The notes under the pieces are model-generated. The model was given only the letters and a program-made list of their open reading frames with translations, did no database searches and was not told the DNA's origin. This document shows, one piece after another, positions 46,968 through 57,858 of a stretch of DNA of 64,000 nt. The translations under genes and the position numbers were made by a program. Position 1 is the stretch's first letter, and each line of letters opens with the position of its first letter. Origin of the DNA: Rhizopus sp. PT2906 (taxonomy: Eukaryota > Mucoromycota > Mucoromycetes > Mucorales > Rhizopodaceae); the NCBI GenBank assembly GCA_025529335.1, contig JAMYHX010000049.1:62001-126000 (forward strand). Direction: 5' to 3'.

Positions 46968-48980
46968 TTATAAAGTAGAGTTTGGTCTATGGCGTGTCAA
47001 GCGAGTGACTTTTCCTATGCACTTTGATGTTCCTTCCATGAACAACACACGAGAACCTATTCGAAGATAACACGGTTCGTGTATAAATCTAAAAGTACAT
47101 CGTCCCTGATATCCTGAAGGAATAGAAGAACCATCCGTGGACGGTGACAGTGTCTGATCATCTTTCATGTCCATAGTTTCAATGCGTCGAACACTCAAAG
47201 GCTCTATAGATATCACCCGAGCATGCTGTTGAATAGACCCTGAATGGATCATACCATTAGTGCCTGCAGAAACACCAATTGCATGGTAAAGAACCATAAT
47301 CTCTGCTTCGAATTCAAAAAAACTCTGCGGATCGTCCGTGTCCAGTAAGACCATTCCTTTATGTAGTTTCCATATATCATTATCTATAGCTTCTAGAGCA
47401 AGCGTTGCTGCCTGTCCACAATGGACATAACGTGCAGGTATCCGGTGTCGGTGAATGGATGTCACTTTTACTTTTATGAATTCTCCCTTCGAATTCGGGC
47501 CAAGACTGTATTGCTTATTTTCTCCTACATTGATTCGTCCCTGAGCAAGTACTCCTCCGACTACAATGCCAACATCTACACAAGGTACATGAGTATGTTG
47601 TATTTATACTTTTTTAAAAGTTTTACCTGGTATATTATACACCTCTTCTATTTGAAATTCTATTGATTCTTCTAATAATTCATCGTATCCCATCCTTGCT
47701 GGCTGCGGCAGGTGATGTATGAATTTTAACAGTAAATCCATATTGGCGCCAGTGACATTTGACACCATGAATATAGGTAATTCAGGCCCTCTACGGGAGA
47801 ACTGTGATGTACATGTGGCCAAATCATTTTCGCCCTGTATCACCACCGGCACCTTACTCATCCACGGTGACTTCAAGACGGATAAGAGTGAGCAGAGAGT
47901 ATTTGTGAGCTGCACTTGAGTGGCGGTATCAGCCTTTGTGATCACAACAAATACGGGTATATCCAACATCACGGCAATGGAGAGGTGTTCCTTTGTCATA
48001 CCTGTCACGGTACCTGCATTACCCGCAATGACTAAGCATGCATAGTCTGGGGCGTAGCCCATAAGACCTGACATGGTTGTACGAAAGTATTTTGGATATC
48101 CACAAGTATCCAAGAAGGTCACTATCTTATGGCTTGATTCACAAATTTGTTCCCAAGTATTGATATTGGTTGTGGCGTAGTTGATAAGCTTGCCTTCTGC
48201 ATCATATCCAATGATCTCATGCGAGATAGAAGAACTTCTGCCGGACTCCAATTCATGTCGATGTCGCATTGAATTTAGCCTTGCCTTCCCCTGTCCATTG
48301 TCCTTGGCACCATGACATATGTGGCCTATTAATGTTGATTTGCCTGCACCCAGTGCACCTACCAAGACAATGCGTAGGTCTGTAAAATGCTGTCCATCAT
48401 CCTCATCTGTCAATTTCTTTCTTATCACAACTTCCGCTACTTTATGATTTTTTGATTTGCCAACTTGAGGGTTCTTCAAATTTAGCTGGCTCAAGCTGAT
48501 TTCTTGAGTGGAGCTAATATCAGCATTTAAGGAGTTGGCCATTTTACGAAGATTGTTTATGGAGCAGTTTAATTCATCTGGACTAAGACCTTTTTTTTGT
48601 AAGTTTTTGAGTGAATCCTTTTCTCTTTTTCCATACCTTTGATTGTTCCATCATCGTCTATGCCTATTTCATAAATGGCCTCTCCATTTCCTTCCGCTAA
48701 TCTATAGTAGAATAAGTTTTCCCCTTTCTTTTTTTTTGACATTATGATGCATTTTTGACTTGCCTCCACTTCATTTGAGTCACCAAATGCTCTAGGCGTT
48801 CAACAGACGGGTTGACCAATTTAAGCTGGTAAAAGCATAAGTCTCACTCTCTTTTATAATTGTATTCAAAAGAACCTTGTATTCTATATTTCCTTCGCTA
48901 TCAGCTTCTGGGGGTAGTGTGCCATAAACACAACAGTTGAGTAAAAGTGAGCTGTGTGATTGAGGCAAGTCATTCGCCAT
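46968..48980 (-). CDS. GTPBP1/GTPBP2-type translational GTPase
   Basis: Five exons (48980-48876, 48825-48764, 48701-48637, 48589-47627, 47575-46968) give 600 residues, comparable to human GTPBP1/2. The N-terminal family block is GNIEYK, LKLVNPSVERLEHLVTQMKW and GNGEAIYEIGIDDDGTIKG. The EF-Tu-like GTPase domain shows P-loop GALGAGKST (about 154-162), SHEIIGYD, DTCGYPKYFR (in place of DxxG), and ITKAD. Beta-barrel domains follow (DVGIVVGGVLAQGRI; SIHRHRIPARYVHCGQAATL). GTPBP1/2 act in ribosome rescue and mRNA surveillance in animals. The second intron (48702-48763) uses a GC donor, required to join KWR to LAEG in frame. It lies 139 nt upstream of the kinesin-like gene on the same strand. Confidence 0.93.
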
Positions 48981-50266
48981 TGGATGTTATTATTGATAAT
49001 TTCTGATAAAAAGAGTTAAAACAGTTGAGGAAAATGCAATTTATTAATTCTTTGTTTGAATGAGTAATAGTTGCGCATGAACTTTGTTCTGAGTCTAAAT
49101 ATAGATGAAGTTATTGGCTGCGCCATAATTAAAGGCTCTCCCTTAGCCATCAAGACGGTCATTGTAGGAATTATGATATTCCTGAGCTGTTTCAGTCTAC
49201 GGGGATGATGATTTTCTGTAGATCTTTTAAAGAAGGCACTCTATACCAGATTATATCATTACTATAAACATAACAGTGTCCTTTGTAGACGTCATGTGAC
49301 CTTCAAGTGGCCCTGGAATTACATTCTTCCTTACTTTGGGGGATGACTGTTTGATAAAAATCACTCTGCTACAAAAGGTTGAAGAAGTACTTTAAAAGTT
49401 CAAATTCCAAAAATTTTGCATTATTCTGAAATTTGAGTTCCTTAAATCTTCTGGCGCATTTATGCTGCAACGATCATCCAATGCCAGTTAGCTTGGGTAC
49501 TTGTCGCCGATCTCTTGGCAACACGTTCCACAGCAGCAACTATTGTTCCTTCAAAGCGTATTCCCTTTTACGCAAATTAGAATTATATATTCAATTCATC
49601 TTTCTGTTGAATTCATCGCCATCATCTTCATTTTGTAACTACACGCGTTCCAGATAATGATCAAAAAAGTTGCTCTAAAGAGTAAAGAAGAATCTATCCA
49701 TCTCTTAACCTTATCATTATCTGTGTACTTGTGTGTTTACTATTTTTTCTTTAATTGATTACTTACGTGAGCTCAAGCAGTCGATATTACTATTGTTCCT
49801 CAAACTTAATCTATTTTATGTTTGTATCACTCTTCTTGCTAACAAATTCGCTGTCTTCTCTCATTGTACAGCTAAAGATAAACATAGAAAGGTCGGTCGT
49901 GATCTATCGTCATCTTGTTCTATTAATGTAACCTAGAAAATCAAAAGTCATTCCACCAAAAAACAAACAAACTTGTGTTGATTTAACTTTTTTATTTATA
50001 GACACTTGTTGAATTGTTTCATCAAAACCTAAAATGTCATTCTACTCATTTGTGATCCCATAGCTAAAGGTATACAGTTCACAAACTTGGAAGAGGAAAA
50101 ACAATATACAGGACTGTCATAAAGGTGTGATCATCCTATTCCTACTCGCACCCTCAACGCAGCAGTAACAGAGAACATCTGCAATTTCTAACGGAGCCTA
50201 AAAATAGAAATGATCTACATGAAATCTAATTGTTCCTTTTTTATATTTCTGTCTTTCTTTGTTTCC
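48981..50266. other. Intergenic, no gene supported
   Basis: 1.29 kb between divergent GTPBP1-like (-) and CAS1-like (+) genes. A block at about 49430-49570 has faint coding character on both strands (for example 49433-49657 plus) and could be a transposon scrap, but I could not match it to a family. Confidence 0.4.
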
Positions 50267-52843
50267 ATGGAAATGGGGGCTTCAACAGAGTCTAGTTTAA
50301 CAAAATATATAAAGTCAAGTTTTATACTTTCCTTCATATTTTTATTTTTACTAGCTGTTGGAAGATACATTTATGGTATTCACGAGGGGCTTGGTTTAAT
50401 TTTTTTAGGTACTAAAATATATTAAAAATAGAACCAAAGGATCAGAATAGATGCCACAGCATGTTGAATGAAGGCTGGTGGGTTGATGACACTTTAAAGT
50501 CATGGCAACCGGCCAGTTGTATGATGCACACATACGGACCACCAGAAATCTCGGCCTGTCTGAATCACTCTCGCATTGTCTATGTAGGCGATTCCGTCAT
50601 CAGGGAACAGTTCTTTTCTGCAGTAAAGCTCATCGACCCTCATGTCAATACAACAGGAGAGCCTCATACAAACAAAATGTACGACTTTAATAAAGAAAAC
50701 TTGGTGTATGAATTCTGGTGGGACCCATACTTGAACGAGACGACAAATATCTTGCGTGGTTCACATACACCTCGACCTAGCCTGCTTGTTTTAGGAACAG
50801 GTCTATGGCAAATGAGATACTTGCAAGACGACGATTATTATGAGGAATGGAAATCGAGTATAGATCGGGTATTGGAATCGGTCGAGTCTAGGGATATCGC
50901 AGATACTGTTTTGCTTGCGCCGGTTGAAGTACCAGTCTATGACAAACTAGGAGAAGAGCGGGCTGCAAAGATGACTGTTGAAAAGGTCAATGCTATGAAT
51001 GATTACTTGAAGGCAAAGCAGGATACAGTGAACGCTAGAGTACCTTTTGCTATTCCTTTTGTGTGGAATGGCATCAGTCTAACTTCCTCCAACCATACCC
51101 AAGATGGACTTCATTTCAGCCCAGCAGTGACGACTGTACAAGCCCAGATAGCACTTAATTTTAGATGCAACAATCAGCTTGACAAAAAGTTTCCGATGAC
51201 AACAACATGTTGTTACCAGTATCCAGTTCCTAAGTGGTACCAAAACGTCCTGTTCTTTTTCTTCTTTATTTGGATACCTGTTGGATGTCTTGTTCTCACT
51301 CACTCAGGTAATATGGCCAATAGTCAATTGCAGTGTACGCTAATTGATATACATATGTATAGGCATTACATTAAGCGCAATCCAAAGACCCTTTCCAGAA
51401 CAAAAGGTTTCAAGTGCACTGTTTCTGTTTGGCCTTTGTACAGTTTACATGTATTTCTGTGATCGAACACAGCTGTTTGGGAAGATCCAAAAACATTTTG
51501 ATGCTACTGTATTTACTGCCCTGATGATGGTAGTTGGTGTTTTAGGATTCATTAAATTGAAGCACAAGACAGAAGGAGATCAAGGATTTCTTAATCGCCA
51601 TCAGACAGACGAATGGAAAGGTTGGATGCAGGTCATCATCCTGGTTTATCATTTTTGCGGTGCATCTGGAACATCGGGTATCTACAACGCAGTGCGTATC
51701 CTCGTAGCTGCTTACTTGTTCCAAACCGGCTATGGCCACTTTTTTTTCTTTTACAAAAAGGCGGACTTCGGCATTGGCCGCATCTTGAACGTAATGGTCC
51801 GATTGAACTTGCTGACATTTGTACTTCAATACTTGATGGATACGGATTACCTAAGCTACTACTTTACTCCTTTAGTATCTTTCTGGTTCTTTGTCATATG
51901 GACCATGATGTACATTGGAAATCAATGGAACAAGACTCCATCCTTTTTACTTGCCAAGTTGGCAGTGTCATGTATCCTGACGACGGCTTTTATCAAGGTT
52001 CCTGGAATCTTGGAATTTGTATTTGACATACTGCAGGTTACTTTCAACATTCACTGGAATCCTGCTGAATGGCGTTTTCGATTAGCATTAGATGCCTATA
52101 TTGTTTATGTTGGTATGCTGTGTGCTTATGCATATATCATGATGACAGAATACAAACTTACAGAACACCCTAAATGGCCCATCATGAAGAAGACAGCCCT
52201 CGGTCTATCTGTGATAGCACTCGTATGGTACTTTTGGTTTGAACTAAGTCGCGAGGATAAATTTGCGTACAACCAAGTGCATCCGTACATCTCATGGATT
52301 CCCATTCTTGGCTTTGTTGTACTTCGCAATGCCAACGCATACTTGAGAAACACGCATTCCGAATTTTACTCATTTATTGGCAAAATATCTCTTGAAACGT
52401 TTATTGGGCAATTTCACATGTGGTTAGCTGCAGATACGAAGGGGTTACTTGTTCTCTTAATCAACCCTGCTTGGATACACGGCATTGGTTGGTGGATTAA
52501 CTTGGCGTTTTCAAGTTGTTTATTTGTCTTTGTTTGTTATTACCTTGGTCAAACCACACATGAAATTTCCACATGGATTTGCGCTAAAGCCCAACCGGAT
52601 ACACCAAACTCAGGGAAATATCAAGCAGTGCCTCTTTTGCCTACTAACAAAGGTGACTCATCCAACACGATTCAGACAGTTTCTTTGGACAATACAAAGC
52701 CAGAAGAAGAAGTAGGCGAAGAAGAGATTTGGAACAGCTCGGATCTAGGACAGAAACCCGGTTTGTTTCAGAGAATATTAAATGATACCCGTGTAAGAGT
52801 ACTGTTGTTTTTTACAGTGATGAGTCTTGTCAACCATTTGTGA
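50267..52843 (+). CDS. Cas1/CASD1-family O-acetyltransferase (SGNH domain plus multi-TM acyltransferase)
   Basis: Three exons (50267-50375, 50432-51307, 51363-52843) give 821 residues. A signal anchor (ILSFIFLFLLAVGRYIY) is followed by a lumenal SGNH-type domain: CHSMLNEGWWVDD, CMMHTYG, block I Ser in IVYVGDSVIREQFF and the Asp/His pair in QDGLHFSPAV. The C-terminal half holds about a dozen hydrophobic helices (VLFFFFFIWIPVGC; then VIILVYHFCGASGTSGIYN, typical of the Cas1 acyltransferase domain). Relatives are Cryptococcus Cas1 (capsule glucuronoxylomannan O-acetylation) and animal CASD1 (sialic acid O-acetylation), which act in the Golgi. Here the substrate is presumably a cell-wall or secreted polysaccharide. 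In-frame ATGs exist at 50210 and 50219, but 50267 follows the T-rich leader and gives a normal type II anchor. Confidence 0.92.
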
Positions 52844-53007
52844 ATAAAATGATGTTTCGGAAATTAATTTTGCCGTGTCTGTTGCGAGCCGGAGCTCTCT
52901 CTCTGTCTTTTTCTTCAGAACACGCCATCATTTGCCATCTGTCCTAAAAGCGAGAGTTCAAGGAGCATAGGAAATACCCCCCTCTCTTTTATTCATCGCT
53001 TGTCGAA

Positions 53008-53273
53008 ATGGTAAACTTTTAATACATTGATGGAATGGATGGATTAATATATATTCGTATGTAGCCTTCTCAAAAGTCATTCATCACCAAGGTTAAGCTC
53101 GGCAAGGCCAAGAAGCAAAACCGTCCTTTGCCTCACTGGTTCCGTCTCAAGACTGACACCAAGATTCGGTAAATTTATAATGTCAAATTTGAATGTGTGT
53201 AGACATTAAACTCTATTGCTTTAGTTGGAATGCCAAGAGACGTAACTGGCGTCACACCAAGTTGAACATTTAA
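53008..53273 (+). CDS. RPL39: 60S ribosomal protein L39 (eL39)
   Basis: Three exons (53008-53010, 53065-53168, 53225-53273) give 51 residues, exactly the universal length. Exon 1 is just the ATG followed by GTAAAC; then PSQKSFITKVKLGKAKKQN, RPLPHWFRLKTDTKIR and WNAKRRNWRHTKLNI. eL39 lines the exit tunnel of the large ribosomal subunit. The 5' flank is CT-rich as expected. The gene is too small and fragmented to be seen by simple ORF calling. Confidence 0.95.
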
Positions 53274-55461
53274 TTAGTTCAATACACAAAGACATGGATG
53301 ACACAAAACAATTATATAAAAAGCGCAACTCAAGTATTGTCAGTTTTTCTCGACTAATAAACAGTTCTATATGTTGCAGCAATTTTATTGATTTTGGGCA
53401 GATTGAGCACTAGGATAGGGAAAGGGAAAGTATGTTATTTAGGGGGTGAATTTGTGTACGTAAGAGAGAGAGATGAAAAGGGAAAACGTGATCTAACGTG
53501 TTCCCTTATTTTTCTCTTTCTTTTTTACTCCTTATTTGAAAGGATATCAAATGGATGAGAGTGATGTCAGCCTTGAACAATATAGCTGTATGGGCTGGAC
53601 AACTGGGCGTTGTTTTGTATTTGTGTATGCACACACACCTTAGTTCTGATAACACAAAATAAGAATAACTCTCGTTTACATCATTGTAACGTTCCTGCAC
53701 AGTTTATGCCATAGATTCGAAATGATTCATAGTATAGGCTGATTTTTATACATTAGCATTTAAACTAAATGATGCTTGTACGCACTATAAGGGATATTCC
53801 TGCACGTCATCATGAGATGCATTATGTAAGTCATAGAGGATGGTGATAGACGGTAAATAATGCAAATGTGTGTGTATGTGCGGAATATGCCTTTTTGTTA
53901 ACCCTATACCTACACGCGCGTTAAAGACTATATAGGTCTGATGACTTAAAGGATGATTATAGTAGTGGCAATAATAATGGGATGATATGGGTGATGGATA
54001 TATTCTTTGCGCCCTTATAGAATGGCCATGTCACCGACCCCGCAAATGATAAGATGATCGTTGTCCTGTGTTGCAAATCAACTTGTCAAACCTTCTATAC
54101 GCCATATGATAAACTTACTAAAAACGACAAATAAATTAAGGTTAACACTAGGGAAGGGGATGTTCTCTGTTGTTGTTGTTGTTGTTGTTGTTGTCGTCGT
54201 ATATTTAGATCAACTTGCCTCGTACTCGTTTATTTAGTTCTTGCTATGTATAGTCTTTCCATAAAAAGGAAAAATAAAAGGGGAATAAGGAGGTGTGGGA
54301 TCCTAAAAGAAAGAGGAAATGTTTACCTTGTTTACAGCGTCTAGACTCGTCTCACTCATGAGCTTTTTGTTTGTTAAAAAATATGAAGCGGGGAACACAT
54401 TAATAAGGAGATGTAAAAAGAGAGAGAGAGAGAAAGGACAGAGAGGTATAGTTGTAATAGCCTTGTGCAGTACTTGAATAAGTAGGTCAAAGCTGTCAAT
54501 TGCCCTAAGGTCCACCCCATGACCGTTTTTAAATCACTTAATTCATGTCAAAAACACTAAACAAAGTATATATTTTTAGCCTAAAATGGCCCTTTCCTTT
54601 CTTTTTCTGTATTCTCCCTGCTTCTAGATTAATGTACAAAGGGCCACACTATGGAGCATGGGCCAAAAATACGTATAAATACCCTCGTCTTTTTTCTTTC
54701 CCTTTCCTTTTCCCCTACACTTCTTTGGAAAAAATAAAATAAAAGAATAGATCAATGTGTGATTATCCACAGCCTCCTGTTACCATTACTATTTATTCTA
54801 GTACTCGTAGACGCATTGTCACAACTAGCATGGCTTTTGATATTAAACCCTTGAACCTACAAGGCGGACAATGGTAAAGGAGAACTTTCTCTAAAATGAA
54901 TTGACACTTATAGCTAATTATAGCTCCTGGTGTGGAAAATATGGACATAAAAGACATATCTGTCCCTTGCTTAAATAATGCGATGTGTATATGATATACA
55001 CATATACTCCAAGACTTTTCAATTATCAACTATGTTTTATTACACGTATACCAAAACACAATTTCAAGGCCTTGAATAAGTTTTAATTATGTATTATTCT
55101 ATGTATTACTCTTTATTCAGTTGTATATATACACATCTATACCTTCCTTTTTCGTTATACCTTTTGTTACCATGCCAACTATTGCTTTCTTTGCTTTTCT
55201 TCCCTTTCTTACGTTTTATTATTTCTTGCTTATATACAAAAAGTACTTTACGTTTCTATGCATTTCAATAAACTATCTTTATTTGATTTATGCGTCGGAG
55301 CGTTCCTTATTAGAGCGAAAGAGTGTAACATCTGTAACTAATCATGTCACTCTTTTGTTTATTACACATGTATACTCATGCTTGACATGTGTTCTGAGTT
55401 TTGTGGATCTTCTCTCTTGCCCTATTTTTTTTTCGTAATTTTTTTTTTTTAATTGCTTATA
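53274..55461. other. Intergenic spacer of 2.2 kb
   Basis: No recognisable gene on either strand. It contains a (TGT)n microsatellite (54169-54194), purine- and pyrimidine-rich stretches (for example 54417-54440) and short ORFs such as 55121-55438 (+), hydrophobic and T-rich and probably fortuitous. Confidence 0.5.
54169..54194 (+). repeat. (TGT)n microsatellite
   Basis: Eight to nine TGT units followed by two CGT units, in the spacer downstream of RPL39. Confidence 0.85.
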
Positions 55462-55839
55462 ATGCCAAATGCAGATCTTTACATGGGAAGTCGACCATCA
55501 CGGCAAAGACGACACTTGCCTACTGCAATAACGAGTTCTGTAACAGAAAAAAGACCAGCGAATGAACGAGGGAAACGACTGTCATTATTAAAAATGACAT
55601 TTGGTAATGATTCACAGAGACTTAAAGATGACAGTACAAAAAAGACGACAGCCTCCAAACGATTCAAGGGACATGAATTGAAGAAGAGTTCAAATAGGAA
55701 AACCGTCATTTGGTTCATCAGTATACTCTGGTTACTCTTTATCCTATTTCGCGTCTTTTTTTCCCTTAAACAACAAAACCTTGGTTATTTGAGCCTAGTT
55801 CACTTTATATCCAATCTGGTGAATGCACGAGCCACCTAA
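55462..55839 (+). CDS. Small basic single-TM hypothetical protein (125 aa)
   Basis: A single exon of 125 residues after a T-rich leader. The N-terminal 80 residues are strongly basic and hydrophilic (SRPSRQRRHLPT, ERGKRLSLLK, KKTTASKRFKG). A single hydrophobic segment (VIWFISILWLLFILFRVFFSL) near residues 83-103 is followed by a short tail. This looks like a tail-anchored or type II protein with a cytosolic basic domain. No family recognised. The upstream frame extends three codons without an ATG. Confidence 0.6.
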   Translation: MPNADLYMGSRPSRQRRHLPTAITSSVTEKRPANERGKRLSLLKMTFGNDSQRLKDDSTKKTTASKRFKGHELKKSSNRKTVIWFISILWLLFILFRVFFSLKQQNLGYLSLVHFISNLVNARAT

Positions 55840-56121
55840 TCTTTATTTTGTGTATGTGTATATATATATATTTAAAATAGGGGGGGGGGGAGAAAGACTG
55901 AGTGATCGAGACAGAGAAGTAGAAAAAAAAAGGGGGGGAGTACTAAAAACTGTAAATGACGCACTTTCCTTTTTGACAAACATCGTCAAAGTATGTACAA
56001 AGATTATGTTCCACACCCCCCTAATCTTAAATAAACTTAAAAAGGACCTCTCTCTTTTCTTCAGCCTGTTTCTCTCTCTCTCTTTTTCTTGTCTTTTTTA
56101 TTTATTTATTATTCTTTAAAG

Positions 56122-56544
56122 ATGCCAAAGAAAGCGATATACAAACAACGCTCTATGGTTCAAGATTTTTCTGGTTTATACACGAATGGTACAAGGTCAT
56201 GGGAGGATAAGCAACAAGCAACGCTTGATAAACTTACACATCCAGAATGGGGAGTTATAAAAGAAGAAGAGTTTCGTCCATTGACTCATAAACATCAAAA
56301 TGACCTAGAAGATCTTCATCGAAATGGTCAGTTCATACAGGATTTCTATTTCTGGCAGGCTAATTTAGGTGGCTACTGTATGGCTGACATGGTTCAAAGT
56401 AAGCTGATAAATACTACATTGACTACTAATAACTCACAATCAACAGAAGTGCTCGTTTCTTCTGAAGGCGCGTTTCCTTTAGTAAGACGTATTGTCGATG
56501 GTGCGCCACATCCTGGAAGAAGAAGAAAGAAGCGCTCAGATTAA
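56122..56544 (+). CDS. Hypothetical basic/helical protein (140 aa)
   Basis: A single exon of 140 residues. It begins MPKKAIYKQRSMVQDFSGLY and contains DLEDLHRNGQFIQDFYFWQA, a Thr/Asn/Ser linker and a basic end (HPGRRRKKRSD) that could be a nuclear localisation signal. No membrane segment. I do not recognise the family, but the balanced composition and CT-rich leader argue that it is real. It lies 282 nt downstream of the 125-aa gene on the same strand. Confidence 0.6.
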   Translation: MPKKAIYKQRSMVQDFSGLYTNGTRSWEDKQQATLDKLTHPEWGVIKEEEFRPLTHKHQNDLEDLHRNGQFIQDFYFWQANLGGYCMADMVQSKLINTTLTTNNSQSTEVLVSSEGAFPLVRRIVDGAPHPGRRRKKRSD

Positions 56545-56720
56545 TTTTTTTTTACATGTGTGCGTGTGTTTATGATAATGGATCTGGTAATTCATGGCTG
56601 TATATTTGACAAACAATAGTAATAATAATAATTATAATAAAAAGGAGAAAGTTTTTATAAGGAGTTTTTTTATATAAATGACCCACTTCTTTTTTTTTAA
56701 ATTATTATTGCTGTTGTTAT

Positions 56721-57665
56721 TTAAATACATAATCTATAACTGACATATCGACCGGCAGTTTCACTCTCTCTTAAAATTTTGACAACCTACATAATGTGTT
56801 ATGTATTTCTCTCTTTATTTCATTATGAATTATTACCTGTCCACGCTTTAAGCCATAATATCTAGCAACTGGATCCGTATGTTGAATACGTGGCAATTGG
56901 GTTTCTTTCAAACGGCTATAAAAAAGAATTAATCAACTGTTCTACTTAAAGCCCATTACTTACTATCTCTGCAACAAAGTAGCCTTTTCTTCTGGTGTCA
57001 ATACTTCATGTTTAGGTACCAATACATGATGTGTAATATTGACTAGTAACTCATTTTCTTGGAAAGATTCTAATGTATGCTTTGAAGGTAATTGTTGAAT
57101 GACCTATTATATTTCGTTTAGTTTTCATGCTACTCTCATTCATTATGTACATCATACCTTATTTGCTGAGGAAGTCATACTCTTTTGATAAATACAGATA
57201 CCCTTGGGGATTTGCTGTTGTGCCATACGTTCGACATAACTAATAATGTATAAGTATACAAATGAATGTATATTCATAATTATATTTACACTCTTAAAGG
57301 TTTAACACCGACTGAGGGATCTTTGGGAAAGAAGACAAGCAGTTGGTCAGTTGGATCGTCCTTTTTTTGCACTACAAATGTCAATTGATCTCGACTAGGA
57401 GAATGTTATTAAAATAAATACGCGTGTATGTATAGTAAAATCAATACTTACTCAACATCACCAGAAGGAGCAAATGTACGCTTAAATGACTCCAAATCCA
57501 TATCAAGCTCTGATTGAGAGACTAAATATCCCTATAATAACGTCTTAATCCTCTTTTTCTCTCGATGCTAATTTAATCTTATTTTACTCTATCATGAACC
57601 ATTTGATGCGCAGTACGAAAAACTCTCCATAATCTAGTTGCCTCGTTGCTGTGACCTGAATCCAT
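56721..57665 (-). CDS. RPB5: RNA polymerases I, II and III shared subunit Rpb5 (ABC27)
   Basis: Seven exons (57665-57588, 57531-57452, 57394-57290, 57239-57158, 57103-56964, 56915-56837, 56786-56721) give 209 residues, near the usual 210-215. N-terminal jaw domain: EATRLWRVFRTAHQMVHDRG, YLVSQSELDMDLESFK. The C-terminal assembly domain is nearly invariant: HHVLVPKHEVLTPEEK, LPRIQHTDPVARYYGLKRGQ, VVKILRESETAGRYVSYRL. Rpb5 is a shared subunit of the three nuclear RNA polymerases. It is divergent from GPI13, with 193 bp between start codons. Confidence 0.97.
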
Positions 57666-57858
57666 TATGATGTGATGATGCTCGCTTTTTTTTTTTGTAT
57701 GTTGTGTTCAAAAGAAGAGTTTTTTTTGTTTTTTTTTTTCTTTTTTTTTTTTGAAGAAAACAAAAATCACTCAAAGGTGTAAACGTGACTGCAAAATTTT
57801 AGCCACACACATTACACACAACCCAGCACTTGCGGTCTGTCATTTGTTTTTCTCCTTC
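57666..57858. promoter_or_regulatory. Shared divergent promoter, RPB5 / GPI13
   Basis: 193 bp between the two ATGs, with several T runs (57690-57750) on the GPI13 side. The open frame upstream of the GPI13 ATG has no ATG of its own. Confidence 0.5.

Noticed and set aside
49433..49657. 74-codon ORF with Ser/Cys-rich sequence
   Set aside because: No family match, stops on both sides, and the reverse strand looks equally coding-like; possibly transposon debris but unsupported.
50210..50425. 71-aa hydrophobic ORF as a separate gene
   Set aside because: Its second half is the signal-anchor exon of the CAS1-like gene; a 56-nt intron (50376-50431) links it in frame to CHSMLNEGWW.
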